DNA from: Siphonodentalium dalli
Lineage: Eukaryota > Mollusca > Scaphopoda > Gadilida > Siphonodentaliidae
Assembly: GCA_032622095.1 (NCBI GenBank)
Contig: CP136067.1
Coordinates: 130,483,030 to 130,547,029, forward strand
Length of the DNA stretch: 64,000 bases
Reading direction: 5' to 3'
The notes under the pieces are model-generated. The model was not told the DNA's origin and made no database searches. It worked only from the letters and a program-made list of their open reading frames with translations. Shown in pieces: positions 12,005 to 24,107 of the stretch; positions within the stretch are counted from its first letter, which is position 1; each line of letters opens with the position of its first letter. The position numbers and the translations under genes are program-made.

Positions 12005-12540
12005 CTAACTTGTACAATAGAATAGGAAGTGGTGGTTTTACCGACGCCGTATTTTAACTAACTTGTATAATAGACTAGGAAGTGGCGGTTTTACGGACGC
12101 CGTATATTAACTAACTTGTATAATATAATAGGAAGTGGCGGTTCTACCGACGCCGTATATAAACTAACTTGTATATAATAGAATAGGAAGTGGCGATTTT
12201 ACCGACGCCGTATTTTAACTAACTTGTATAATAGAATAGGAAGTGGCGGTTTTCACAGACGCCGTATATTAACTAACTTGTATAATATAATAGGAAGTGG
12301 CGGTTTTACCGACGCCGTATATTAACTAACTTGTATAATAGGATAGGATATGGCGGTTTTGATGACGCCGTATATTAACTAACTTGTATTAATAGAATAG
12401 GAAGTGACGGTTTTACCGACGCCGTATATTAACTAACGAGTATAATTGAATAGAAGGGACGGTTTTACGGACGCCGTATATTAACTAACGTGTATAATAG
12501 AATAGAATGTGGCGGTTTTTACGGACGCCGTATATTTCCG
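12005..12540. repeat. Minisatellite, about 10 units of 57-60 bp (right arm)
   Basis: Tandem units built on AACTAACTTGTATAATAGAA, then GGAAGTGGCGGTTTTACC and GACGCCGTATATT. Units differ by a few bases and small indels. The left arm has only about two units, so the array changed length after the arms formed. Confidence 0.85.
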
Positions 12541-12928
12541 TGATGTCACGTCGCTCGACTTATCGTCAAACGTCGAGCGATTACGTTGAAATACCGCGAG
12601 GTTCTCTGGCGCCAGGAATATTTCGGTGTCCACTCAGCACACCCACCGCGAACGAGTCGTATATTTCCACAAAAGTTCATCTCCGTGATACGATAGTGGT
12701 GTTGTTTAAATATATCCGAGTGATATCGCCAATGTCAGTGGTGAGTAGGGTCACACAATAAATACATAATAAAAACGTATGCCAGTAGTGGTGGTGGGGT
12801 GGGGGGTGCGCACGAAATAACAAAAACGTTTTGTCGTCAAACATATATATATATATAGGTTGTATCCATGGAGTCGAATTGTGTGGTTTAAAAATACATG
12901 AGTGACGCCGTTGATGTCAGGGATGTCA

Positions 12929-13255
12929 ACCTGTTCTACCGAAAACCCGTACATCATCTGCTTATAAAGAACTTATTTTAGATAGATAATCTGCTTAGAA
13001 TTGCCTCATTTTGAGCCGATAATGTTCTGAAAATGAGAACATTTACTCACATTATCTACTCATAATGAGGCGAATCTAGGTAGATTATGTGTGGACAATG
13101 ATAAAAATAAGCCAACCCACAACATTTAAGGTGTAAAGTCTTTGACATATGGTTTCGGCGTGGCCCGTGCCATAAAACGAAAATAAAGTAATCACATTAT
13201 GTACTTATTTCATATTATAGGTCGATTATGTGCGTACTTTGCGATGATATGTTGG
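12929..13255 (+). mobile_element. Hairpin MITE copy (right arm)
   Basis: Near-complete family member with the CCTGTTCTACC start, internal hairpin, AAGCCAACCCACAAC block, CCATAAAACGAAAATAA block and GCGATGATATGTT end. Confidence 0.55.
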
Positions 13256-13414
13256 GGAAGTAGTGCAGCACCAAACTTAACAACAAATCTGAATCGCGGA
13301 TTTCTCCCAAACCTACATGTATAAACATCCGTGATATGGAAGGTAATGGTGTAGCTTAAATTCGGAATTGGTACCATTCGTGTCAGACATGGTTATCAGA
13401 GGAGGGGAGCACCA

Positions 13415-13805
13415 AATTTATGTACAAATAGACGCCCGATTTTCAAATTGTATACGATATGACAAATATAATGGTGTGATTTAAAGTTTCAAACACATGG
13501 CACTGTTCAAGTCAGGAATGGAGGTCGGTTAATGGGCACCAACATTAAAAGTGTCACCGAGTAAACTAAACATATAAAGTCATCTACATGATGTGATGTA
13601 TTTGTATCCAATCTGGGATATTGAAATGGTAATCACCTTTTATTAACGATATTTCCAACCACGTCGATCGGGTATTTACTTTTTAACTCTGGTCGAACAA
13701 ATTGCGATTAACTAACGGCAATAATACAACCAATATGACTAACTCTGCATATGATTCATGTATAATAATGACCCTTCATGCCAATTTATGTATATATTTG
13801 AACTA
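13415..13805. other. Right-arm-only block upstream of plus RGK gene
   Basis: About 390 bp present here but missing in the left arm, where matching sequence jumps from about 2,775 to about 2,745. No terminal repeats or coding region could be made out, so insertion here or deletion there is open. Confidence 0.4.
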
Positions 13806-13929
13806 CCTTAAGCAAGATTATTCTATATTCCCATAAAATTTCCACAACGGAGTTTTCCACGTCACTTTAACCTGATCAACGACGGGTCAACCTACTGTAT
13901 ATATCATGTATCAAAATGCGTAAGAGGTT

Positions 13930-14168
13930 ACGCAGGTCTCACGTGACTATTTCTGGCAACCTACGTCATAATATTATCATTTATTATAATTATATGAGGA
14001 TTCAGGATCCTATATATATAGCAATCTACACGGGAACCACTCATAACACACTTGCAACTCAGCAGCATCACATCTATTTCTAAGCCTCAGTATTGATGCT
14101 GTTGACTTTTTGAATAATCCATCGCTGTATAATTGTATAACAGCTTCGAGCTCTTGTAGTTTGTCAGA
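13930..14168 (+). promoter_or_regulatory. Putative core promoter and 5' UTR of plus RGK gene
   Basis: A TATA box (TATATATATA, 14,011-14,020) lies about 150 bp upstream of the ATG. Just upstream are an E-box CACGTG near 13,942 and a CRE-like TACGTCA near 13,965. The whole block has a mirror copy in front of the inverted gene. Conservation between the two arms here is good while other flanks differ by many insertions, which supports a promoter role. The start site itself is inferred at roughly 14,040-14,050. Confidence 0.5.
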
Positions 14169-14475
14169 ATGTCTTGTAATTATAAATCTAATTCGGAAGA
14201 TCGTGACCTGTACTCGTGCCGTTCGTTCAGCTTCACATCAAAAGGACTGATCAACAAGGGGGATTCGATGCACTCTATGGGTGACGTAAGCCTAACATCA
14301 AGCAGTGGCGAATCGAGCGGAATTTCTTCCCGCACTTCTAGCTGTTCCGACATATCGGTTTTGGACCAAGAATGCTGTCGTGTGGCTGTCGTAGGTTCAC
14401 ATGACGTTGGAAAGACGGCGCTGATCCGACAACTTATGACGTCAGAATACGTTGGTGATGTAGACAATGTTACAG
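14169..14475 (+). CDS. RGK-family small GTPase (Rad/Gem/Rem-like), plus copy, exon 1
   Basis: First coding exon (residues 1-102 plus one base of codon 103) of a Ras-related RGK GTPase. Known members of this family bind voltage-gated calcium-channel beta subunits and the cytoskeleton near the plasma membrane. Residues 1-65 are a Ser-rich N-terminal extension with several RSxS-like patches, as in RGK proteins. The G domain starts near residue 71 with a hydrophobic strand and the P-loop GSHDVGKT at 76-83, where His and Asp replace the two Gly of Ras. The exon ends at a GTTGGT donor in phase 1. The exon 2 acceptor at 28,151 restores the frame with a GAC codon. I chose the ATG at 14,169 because the same ATG is conserved in the inverted copy and lies about 150 bp below a TATA box. 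Four exons give 262 residues, a little shorter than the roughly 300 of vertebrate members. No prenylation CaaX is expected in this family and none is seen. Confidence 0.88.
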
Positions 14476-14609
14476 GTTGGTACTGTAAATTTATGTTAAT
14501 TATTGAACTTTTAATTTGACACCTAATTTGCACCTAAGATAGATCAATACTTGAAATACATCTCTATGGGCACTATATGTCACAGAAACACGTACTGAGA
14601 TAACAATCA

Positions 14610-15035
14610 ATAAACATTTCAACACGATGTGTGGTCCCAAACATACAGCCATTTGCAAGGCATGGAACATAGAAGAGCCTTCCGTATTAGTTCCTGCTAT
14701 GTTAGAATTAAAGGTCGTTTGTTTAAGACTGCTACAACATGGATATGACCATGGGAAGTATGTTTCCAAGCACATTAAGCCGGTGTATCAACATGTCTTG
14801 TATTTGTCAACCGATATTATACCTCCCTCAAATTACACAGAGAGGATTTGTAAAGTCGAATGATCCATGACCGTTAAGTAGTTTAGCTTTGAAGCTAGTA
14901 TAATCATTTACTATAGTTTTGGCCTCTCGTTCCAATGTAATTCAGTTCTTCTCACTCGGTTGACACCTCTCTGTCAGATGAAACTCAATATCATATAAAT
15001 GTATGACACCGGTTTAGTAAGAAACTTTAAAAAAA
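14610..15035. other. Right-arm-only block in RGK intron 1
   Basis: About 425 bp without counterpart in the left arm, where the flanks join near 1,985-1,990. It has short ORFs but no recognisable domain or repeat end. Confidence 0.4.
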
Positions 15036-15157
15036 TGTATTGCAATGACTTTATATGGACAAACTATGGGTCTCGAATATTGAGAGATCTTTTAAATGCA
15101 AGCATTATCAGTTGTCAGTTGTTGACACTTCACCAAGAGCACGCCATGCATTTAGAT

Positions 15158-15500
15158 CAGCCTGTTCTCCCAAAAACCCGCACATTATCTTCTCATAATA
15201 AAACTTGTTTTAGGTAGATAATCTGCTTAGATTGCCTCATTTTGAGTTATAATGTGCTGAAAAATAGAACGTTTTTGTCACATTATCCACTTGCGTTGAG
15301 GCGATTATAAGCGTATTATGTGCATACAATGACACACGTAAGCCAACTCACGACTGTCCAGGTGTACGCTCTTTAACTTGTGTTTTCGCTGTGGATCGCG
15401 CCATAAAACGAAATAACGGATATAATAAAATAATCACATTATGTAACTATTCCACATTATATGTCGATTATGTGCTTATTTGCTCCAGGATATGTTTCAG
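15158..15500 (+). mobile_element. Hairpin MITE copy with empty site in other arm
   Basis: About 343 bp starting CAGCCTGTTCTCC and ending GGATATGTTTCAG, flanked by TTAGAT on the left and TTAAGAT on the right. The matching place in the left arm (near 1,857-1,862) has only one TTTAGATATACG and no insert. That is direct evidence of mobility. The element has no coding capacity. Confidence 0.7.
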
Positions 15501-16096
15501 TTAAGATATACGTGTGTCCATTTAATACGTTGAGATACTGCCACTGTCTTGAATCATTTGGGATTGGCACATATTTCAGTGACTTAATCTATCAGCATCA
15601 CATTGCCCCACCAACATAATAGGTAACTGAGCAGGACACATCAGTGTCATAGCCAATTAGCAAAACCATTTAACCAGGGTGATTAAATGTGCGACATATT
15701 AAAATAGACATCGGCGACGCGACGAGAACTGACGGACATTGTTCGTGTCGATATGTTTTAATGTTCCTCGTCCAAAGTTAAGTATGAATTATTTGGAGTT
15801 ACTGTCAGAAGTTATTAAGAGACTACCAAAAACGTCGATTTTAATACATATTATGATTAAAATATTTATTAGCATTTCACTCTTCGGGTACCAATAACTC
15901 CTACAATAATCAATACTTTCACAAAACATGTACACAAACACACAGCTAATTGTCTCGGCTATATAATAGGGAGCCTCATTCATTTTTGTTAGAATGGTGA
16001 TTTAATATCGTATTGCCACATATATTACAATGAAGAATGAACCAGCCACAATTATATCGACCAAACGAAACAATGCAATGTCGCCAAATTATATAT

Positions 16097-16883
16097 ATAT
16101 ATATATATATTTTTTTTAAATATTTTGTATTGATAAAGAAGAATAATAACAAAAGAAAGAGACAAAATACATTCACTCATTCATGCTCTCTGTCCAAAAC
16201 ATGGAAGAGTTTCACTCTTCCATGCCCTGGCCTACTTTCTTACCTGTGACATGCAATTAGAAAATATTTAAAGCCACACTATGTGTTAGGACAATTTTAA
16301 CAGTCATCGTTCAACTTAAAAGCAAGACCAATAATCGATACTAGGTACTACCTTGATATATTTTTTGCATGAAAAGGACTTTCTTTAGCAACAACAATGA
16401 TAATAAAAAACAATAGATTATTTGTTTGTCTTCAGAATAACTTTAAATTTCCCTTATTAACCGGCTAAAGTGGTCGATGGTTTGCCATATTTAAGGTTTG
16501 CATATTCAATGTTCCAACACTATGTGCAGCTTTAATTGATTTAAGTTCTGAATTTAACATAAACAGTTTAATTAGTAAATTTAACCATATTGAGACCGTA
16601 TTGTAAATATTGTGAATATTGCAATGGTTCGACAGCAAAGGGGGAAAATACACAACGCTCGCTTGAATTGCGTTTGGGACTGTGATTTTAAAATGTTGTG
16701 ACGTGGTTACGCATACCATGTATATATTGACGTTCTTGTGAACTGTATTACTGGACCAATAAGAATGAGAATGATCGCTCGGGTACCGGGTAATTGATTT
16801 ATGCTGTGTGTTGTTCAGGGTCACTGTTAAGGTAGGGTATACTTTGAGTCTGTAAAAGACAGGGTTTTTAATATAATATAATA
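16097..16883 (-). other. LINE 3' untranslated region and tail
   Basis: Follows the ORF2 stop at 16,884. A 151-residue open frame overlaps the end but has no known domain and is probably chance. The distal end is A/T-rich (T runs on the plus strand near 16,113-16,120) beside an AT microsatellite. Confidence 0.5.
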
Positions 16884-18254
16884 TTATTTTATTTTTAAGG
16901 CATTTCGAAGTGCCAGCCACTGATTATCGAAGTCGTGATTCATGTTACATTTTGCGTTGTATCTCTCGCATTCATACCTAAATTGAAGATCGCAAAGGAA
17001 CGAGCGAAGCGACAGCTGTGTCGGTGTGAATTTGGTCCTATATATATATTGTTTCAACACTAGTAGGAAAAGGTTAATTTTGGAATATCTATATTCATGA
17101 TCGATACCTATAATGATATTCTTTTTTGTTAGATCAATTGGAAATTGGTTGTTTCTTGTCCATGTTTTAATTTCTAGTATAAAGGTTTGGACGTAGGGAC
17201 AATCCCAGAAAATATGAGATATGGTTTCTTGTACATTTTGACAGCGATTGCAAAAATCGTCGAGTCTAAGGTTAGCCATCTTCAGAAATTTATTGGTACT
17301 AATAATTCGTGTGTTTATTCTGAATTGGAGCCACTGTAATTTCGTATCGGTTGTCGTTTTAAAGGGCATGCTCAAATATTCTTCCCAATTTTCTATCTTC
17401 TCGCCTATTTCGGATTCCCATTTTTGGCATGCATTCGGCATAGTTTTCCCATTTGTTAGAGTTTTGTAAAATAATTGCCCGCCTTTTGCGTCACGGAGTA
17501 TTGGAGCGAGATTGTTGGGTAGGAATGGACATGGCATACGGATTAAGCGTTGATTAAGAGAACTTGCCAATGAGAAAATCTGACGCTTTATGTTGTTGAT
17601 TGTTATGAAATCGACGCGGATGTTGAAAGTTGCATATAATGTGAATGGGGTATGGAATTTATTATCTGATTGGAATAGATCATTTATATAATATATTCCC
17701 GCATCTTTCCACGACTTAAAGTTGATCGACGAACCTCCGATTTTTATGTTCGGATTATTCCAGATAGTTGAGGCCATAATATTATTATTTGCATTATTTA
17801 GTCGCATAAATTTACACCATGCGCAGAAGACGTCTCTCCAGAATGGATTTGCGAACTTGTCTGTTTGCTTTACAATATAATTTGCGTGGTATGTGAGAAG
17901 GAGTGGGTCGTTTAAGAGAGGGGTGGTATTGCATAGTAAAGCCCACTTCGATGGTTTGCAAATCAAACATCGTATCCAGGTAATTTTCATGGCGGCATCA
18001 AAGTTTTCAACATTAATCATCTTCAAACCTCCGTACATATGGTCAGCACATAATTGTTTTCTTTTTATTCTATCGCGTTTGTAATTCCAAATGAAATTAT
18101 ATAGACAGGTATTTAGGGCTTTCAAAAAGGCTGAATCCGGACTTGGGAGAGCTATAAATAGGTGTGTCAATTTAGGTACGATTAGTGATTTGATAACTGT
18201 TATTCTACCTAAAGGGGTCAGGAGTCTGTTTCCAAATTTTTGTGGTCCTATCAA
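16884..18254 (-). pseudogene. LINE ORF2, thumb and C-terminal region
   Basis: An open frame of 456 residues with LTPLGRITVIKSLIVPKLTH near the start (RT thumb of L1/Tx1-type LINEs), FIWNYKR and the YGGLKMIN block. The C-terminal half carries the Cys-rich FCNRCQNVQETISHIFWDC motif, the CCHC-like end typical of L1-superfamily ORF2. The long open frame suggests the element is not very old. Confidence 0.85.
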
Positions 18255-18264
18255 TATCTTCGAG

Positions 18265-18660
18265 TTAATAACTGCAGTTTATATTCATGTTTGTTAAATT
18301 AGTGTCGAAATGAATGCCTAGAAAATTAAAGGTGTTTACGGTAGACAGGTTTAATTCCGAAAGCACTTGTCGTATTTTATTTTGTGACTCAATCCCTATC
18401 CACGCTGCTTGACATTTTTCAGGATTTATGCGCAGACCCGATACCCGAGCAAATTCGTCCAGTGTTAAGTACGATTCGCGTAGACTATTTTCAGAACCAT
18501 CAAGTATGAGCGTCGTGTCGTCCGCATATTGTGTTATTTTGTACTCTGAACCGCCGAGTAAAATCCCTTTAATTGTATTGTTTTGTCGTATCATTAGCCC
18601 TAAAACTTCGGCACAGAGGAGAAAGATATACGGGGATATTGGGTCACCCTGGCGGCAGCC
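18265..18660 (-). pseudogene. LINE ORF2, RT palm with YADD motif
   Basis: Continues the RT after the nested transposon: GCRQGDPISPYIFLLCAE, then the catalytic YADDTTLILDG, FARVSGLRINPEKCQ and FNFLGIHFDTN. The first dozen codons of the open frame above 18,660 come from the transposon end and are not LINE. A stop after INCSY and a frame change near 18,250 lead to the next segment. Confidence 0.85.
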
Positions 18661-18663
18661 TCT

Positions 18664-19203
18664 TAGTAGAGATTGGGAATACACATAGGTGTCCGCCACT
18701 GAGCGAATTTATGCCACTATGATTTTCTTATAGGAAAATGCCTCTAGTTTCAGGATCTGGTTGGTGCACTGAGAAAATGTGGTCCAAAATAAAAAAATTC
18801 ATGCCTTTTCTATGAGTGCCCACCTCATTTTTAAAGCTATTTTCCGAAAATACTACAATTTTGTAAACTTCATTTTATTACGAAATTTATCATGCCAAGA
18901 AGGCAATATGCCAAATGGGAGATTAAATAGTATGATAGAGCTGAAATGTGCTTCAAATGTCTACGAAAGATATTCGTGGTGACGCCACGAGGCGCCTAAC
19001 TCTTAGTGACGCTGCACTATTTTCGTCGATTCACCAAAGTGACCTCGTTTCGTTTCCTCTGACCAGAAATCTATTCGGAAAAAGTATAATATATTTGGTG
19101 TTGTAGTGACCAGTAGCATACTGGCGATCTGAAAAGCCCAATAACTTGAAAATATTTAGCCCATGTCACGGATAGTACCCTAATAACCTACCCCTACCCC
19201 GAA
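18664..19203. repeat. Left terminal inverted repeat of nested transposon
   Basis: Pairs with 23,567-24,104. It begins TAGTAGAGATTGG and ends near CCTAATAACCTACCCCTACC. Small differences between the two ends show some age. Confidence 0.88.
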
Positions 19204-19555
19204 ATATAAAAAAATCGATATTTTGGGAATTCGATGACATATGCTTCTACATTCTTGTTATAGTTACTCCAACGGAGTTTACTAAGTTTCTATAACTAAT
19301 TGTTGTGGGTTTACGTTAAAATGTAGTATTTTGACATAAAGAGAATGTCAGAAATTAGTATGTTTGGGTGAACACAATATATTTTGGTTAATTTTGGGTG
19401 AAAATAGAATATTTTGGTATAATATGGATATAATGCCTTTGATTATATATAATACGAATTGACAGAAAGTAATGATATTACAGAGATTGATGCATGTTGC
19501 ATGTGTATCGTAGCGTTGGTATCGTGCATGTGTATGCACTAAGGTGAATGGTGTT

Positions 19556-22526
19556 CTATCCAAAATCAACATCACTACAATCGTCGTCATCCGACATATA
19601 GTCATCACTATCTTCTTCGTCTGTCCAAATATCAATATTGCAATCTTGTGAATCTTCGGTAATACTCTTCTCGTTCTGCCTGTACAATAAGTTTGAAATA
19701 TCGTCAGGGAATGCCTTCGTTATCCATTTGATGCTACTGTCGTCTTCCCATCCATAGTCAGATTGATCTGGGCGCATATGCCAGGCGCCATATGCGTGAA
19801 ACGTAGTTTGCCCTATATGTGTGCAGCTTCAAACTATCAACACATGGTGGTATCAATGACAAATCAACAACTTTGCCGTGATCCAAATACTTTTCCCAGA
19901 AGAGTTGCACTCGAGTTTGGTTGACCGTTACATGGCGTCGTTTCCCGTAGAGCTTAAATACATACTCTTCAATTATGTTCATGTCCTAACATTCTGTAGA
20001 CCATTGTGTTCCCAGTGTGGCGAAGACCTCAATATACCGTCTTCAAACAATGTGCATAATATTCGCCATATATCCCGTAGTTTGGTTTGTTGTACGCAAA
20101 GAATTATGGATGTGCAGATTCCCAGCTGTGAAGTCTTAAATCATAATCATTCTCTTTCATTGCACAATGTAGCATTTGCAATATGTCAATCACATCGAGG
20201 TACATTAACCAGAACTTGGCTGTCTTGCCTAAAGCTCCATTTCGAATTGTTGTTTTGTATGCTTCGTAATTTCCCAGAACTTCGAGAACTCGTCAGTGTC
20301 TGTCATGATCAGCTTACATGCAGTTGCCGGTGATTTGGATTCAAACAGATCACATAGTAACTTAGGAATAGTTATTGGCTCACCGTCATTGGTGCTCTGG
20401 AAGAATCGGTGAGAAGCAATCGTTCAAATGCGTCTGCAAAATGTTCGTGAACAAACCAGGTACGATTGTACTGTTTATCATTAAGCACAGCATTCAAACT
20501 ACCGGACGCACACAGGCCGGTTTGAAAGACAATGTCCTCAAAACCACTCGCTGAAACCACCGATAATACCGAACATTTCCTGCATCAAATGAAAGTCACC
20601 TAAATGAACGATGGCATTACTAAATTCCTTCTGATAGTTCCAGATCATCTGGAATGTTTTTGCTGCTGCTCCAACGTCGAGTGTGATATGAACACTGGGC
20701 ATGTTCGCTTGTTGGGCTAACTTTTGTGCCATTTGTAGATATTCGGCAACGGTTTCGTATTCCGATATTGGTTTGTGAATGGGTGGCAGGTATGTGATCA
20801 TTGTTTTTGTGGGCACATTTTCTTCTGAAACTGACGAAATCCAACCACCAAACCGAGGAATCGTTTGCCTTTTGTCATGTTGCTCTCTGTCGATCTTCCA
20901 TGCCATTAGCTTCTTTTTTGCCTGATCCACCGGTGGTCTACAACTTCCAATCGGTGTAGGTGTTTTAGGTGGTCCCCGTTTTGGATTAACACGGCGGTGT
21001 TCCAGTTCTGTGTCCACCGAGACACACATCGACCTTCGTTTCGGTCTCGGTAGTATAATATCCGATGTTCTGGGCACGGTGTCGTCTGAACGTTCTTGAT
21101 AAACGGCATAACCAGTGACTGTTTCGACATTATAATCGAAGTTATCAACCCAGAAATGTGTCAGTACTGTCGCAGAATCAGATGCGGGCTGCAGAGGCAA
21201 CATCTGAGGACTTTCGAAGAACTACTGAGACTGCTCGGCCAAACTAGTCTCAATTTGACACACTGTATCATAGTTAATTGAGTGGCCCAATTTCGATAAG
21301 ATTGTATTGGAGCCTTTTGTCCAGACATGTTATGTACCACAACACCTAGCATATTGTGTTTTTCTGTTAAGAAGGCGCCACGAGAAACTCCGAAGATAAG
21401 ATCTTCAGCAATCGATTTAGCAACGGTTTGAATCTTCTTGGATGTGCGTGATTTGCGCCAACTATGCGTCTTCAGAATGTTCTCAGTGAAACACGTTACC
21501 ATGCTATGGGGTTGTCTGCTCTTGACAGCCAGCGACTCAGCACAGATGGCCACGAAAGATATTCCTCTATTCCTATATTCCTACGAATAATATTGGCCTC
21601 CTGATCAATAACGTCATCGTCGTCTATTTTAAATACCTCTTTTGTATTTTCGGTGAGAGTTCTACTACTAATAACTATCTGTCATTTATTTGTCTGAACA
21701 GTTACGAATAATATAGCATCAACATATTTCGTTTGTATTCGTTGTTTCAATTGATAGCGATAGCGTCTATCCGCAACATCAACTGTATAACCCATCATAC
21801 CAGTCAAAACATCCATAGATACACTACGAATTTGCTGCAAGACATACATGTCGATAAATCGCACACGTCGGTGAAATTTTCACTCTCAATTGTAGTTATT
21901 CCGTCGTCATCAACAACACCATTATCGGGATCATTGTCACCAGGACGAGCATGCCAACATTTCCTCGTATAGACACTGTAGCAACTGTCGTGTTTTCGAA
22001 ATTCCTTTGCGATTAAGTCATTGGTGCCGATTCTGGTCAACATCGTGTCGTCATTTCTCAAAGTAGCAGCCTGTTTAAGTCTACTAGATGCAGTTTTAGT
22101 GAGAATTTTGGTTGGATGTTCCCTCTTTTGTTTGAGTTTAATAACTACTTTCCCACATATACCACATGATTCGGGAAACATGCCTCGTCCATCACTCCCG
22201 CTGGCATGCTGCCTTGGAGTGGGACACACGCCATCATTATCAGAAATGGTTGATGCACTAGGATTTACATTTCGACAGTGTGTAAATTTCTTATAGCACT
22301 GACTGTGATATCCATGTTTGCAAGGGTCGTATTCTGCAGGAATTGTGTCACATTGTTCACTGTGTGCATTTTTTGCAGCGAATGCACGCAATTTGTCCCT
22401 GCATTCTATCAGTTTAGTATAACTGCCATCATTTATCAGGATGATATGTGCGCCCTCGGTGTGCAATTCTGGGTAATGTATTACACATATTGGGACGTCT
22501 TCGGTGCGTTTGCGCTTTCGTGACAT
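19556..22526 (-). pseudogene. Transposase of nested TIR transposon, broken
   Basis: The gene reads leftward from ATG 22,526. N-terminal part (to 21,804): basic start RKRKR, then Cys/His-rich patches (EQCDTIPAEYDPCKHGYHSQC near residue 58; CGICG near 121; CYSVYTRKCW near 188), a likely zinc-binding domain. Middle (21,553-21,161): LGVVVHNMSGQK; the continuation shifts frame near 21,300 and has a TAG near 21,225. Core (21,203-20,538): FWVDNFDYNVETVTG, HITLDVGAA and HLGDFHLMQEMFG, candidate catalytic acidic residues. A frameshift near 20,550 leads to FEDIVFQTGLCASGSLNAVL and a YNRTWFVHEHF block. C-terminal part (19,982-19,556): PPCVDSLKLHTYRANYVSRI and an acidic tail. The order of blocks fits one large transposase. 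With at least two frameshifts and a stop it is inactive. Confidence 0.7.
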
Positions 22527-23566
22527 TCCTGTCGTGATCCAATTTGCAAATGAGTTAACTTATTATATCGAAGTGTGTGTGCCGAAGCGAAACGATGTGC
22601 AAAGCGGACAGCAACCCTGTCCTATTCCATATACAAATATGATGCTAGGTGCGAAGCGATAACCGTGGACCGAAATAGATGAGAGCTCTGGCACGATCAC
22701 TTGCGATCAATGCATCCACAATTCAAACGACAAGAACAACATTCATGTATAATAAAATACAAGCATATAAATAGCACGAATTCCACAGTGATCCTTTGTG
22801 TATGTTGTCACCGTAAGGTTTCGACAAAGGGCACTGCCCTATTCACCTATACACGTACCAGATTATAGTACAAAGAACGAAGAACAACAACGAATAATAA
22901 CCAAGAGAACAATAGAACGATAACATAATGCTAAGGTAGAAAAAACGCTATCTAAAAGAGCTCTGGCGCGTGTATCTAACACTTGGTCGGTGCAGGGTAT
23001 AACTTATAAAGAGCGTTATAGAGCTCAGAACGTGGTACGCATGGTGTAGCATAATACATAACTATTGTTCCATACGGCTAGTCGGGTTATTTAGTGGTCA
23101 GAAATTATAAAGAGCGTTTCGAAATTCAATTTAAGGCTGATATTCGCTGATACAGTTATACACGTGTGTTGTGTGTATGTTCTATATAGCCATTCTAATT
23201 CCTACCTCACTTTTCCAAACTAATAATTTCCGACTATTAAGGTACACACATCAGTGGGGAAGATCACAAAATGACAGGATAATGTTATACTAAGACATTT
23301 CAACATATTAATAGTTATTCACTATTAACACATTTGGGGAATGATGAAGATATGTAGTTAAAATATCCATTTTCATGACGTTTTGCATTTGTTTTTGCAT
23401 ATTATTGGCGGCCATCTTGGATTATGGTGATTTTTTCCCTATGAAATATTAAGCATAAAGTAATAGAAAGAAAATGATATATGATACTACTTTGATTATC
23501 AATGTATAACGTCGCAAAAAAACAAAACTTACATGAATGTGGTCGACATGCTAGAATTTGCGTTTT
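22527..23566. other. Transposon interior upstream of transposase, non-coding
   Basis: About 1 kb between the transposase start and the right terminal repeat. No ORF of note. Probably 5' leader and promoter of the transposase; no element seen. Confidence 0.4.
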
Positions 23567-24104
23567 TGGGTAGGGGTAGGTTATTAGGGTACTATACGTG
23601 ACATGGGCTAAATATTTTCAAGTTATTGCGCTTATCAGATCGCCAGTATGCTACTGGTCACTACAACACCAAATATGTTATACTTTTTCCGTATAGATTT
23701 CTGGTCAGTGAAAACGAAACGAGGTCACTTTGGTGAATCGACGAAAATAGTGCAGCGTCACTAAGAGTTAGGCGCCTCGTGGCGTCACCACGAATATCTT
23801 TCGTAGACATTTGAAGCACATTTCAGCTCTATCATACTATTTCATCTCCCATTTGGCATATTGCCTTCTTGGCATGATAAATTTCGTAATAAAATGAAGT
23901 TTACAAAATTGTAGTATTTTCGGAAAATAGCTTTAAAAATGAGGTGGGCACTCATAGAAAAGGCATGATTTTTTTTTATTTTGGACCACATTTTCTCAGT
24001 GCACCAACCAGATCCTGAAACTAGAGGCATTTTCCTATAAGAAAATCATAGTGGCATAAATTCGCTCAGTGGCGGACACCTATGTGTATTCCCAATCTCT
24101 ACTA
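23567..24104. repeat. Right terminal inverted repeat of nested transposon
   Basis: Reverse complement of 18,664-19,203, ending CCAATCTCTACTA. Confidence 0.88.
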
Positions 24105-24107
24105 TCT

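Larger units (their letters stand above)
18664..24104 (-). mobile_element. 5.44 kb TIR DNA transposon nested in the LINE
   Basis: Inserted in the LINE RT gene with a perfect 3-bp target duplication TCT (18,661-18,663 and 24,105-24,107). Removing the element and one TCT restores the LINE reading across FMLG-RGCRQGDP. Terminal inverted repeats are about 540 bp (18,664-19,203 and 23,567-24,104) and begin TAGTAGAGATTGGGAATACA. The transposase gene is on the minus strand (19,556-22,526). The 3-bp duplication and Cys-rich N-terminus point to a class such as Academ, but that name is tentative. Confidence 0.88.

Noticed and set aside
16465-16920. 151-residue minus-strand ORF after LINE ORF2
   Set aside because: Falls in the LINE 3' UTR, has no known domain and overlaps the ORF2 end.
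19878-20333. 151-residue plus-strand ORF in the nested transposon
   Set aside because: Lies antisense to the transposase gene and has no recognised domain.
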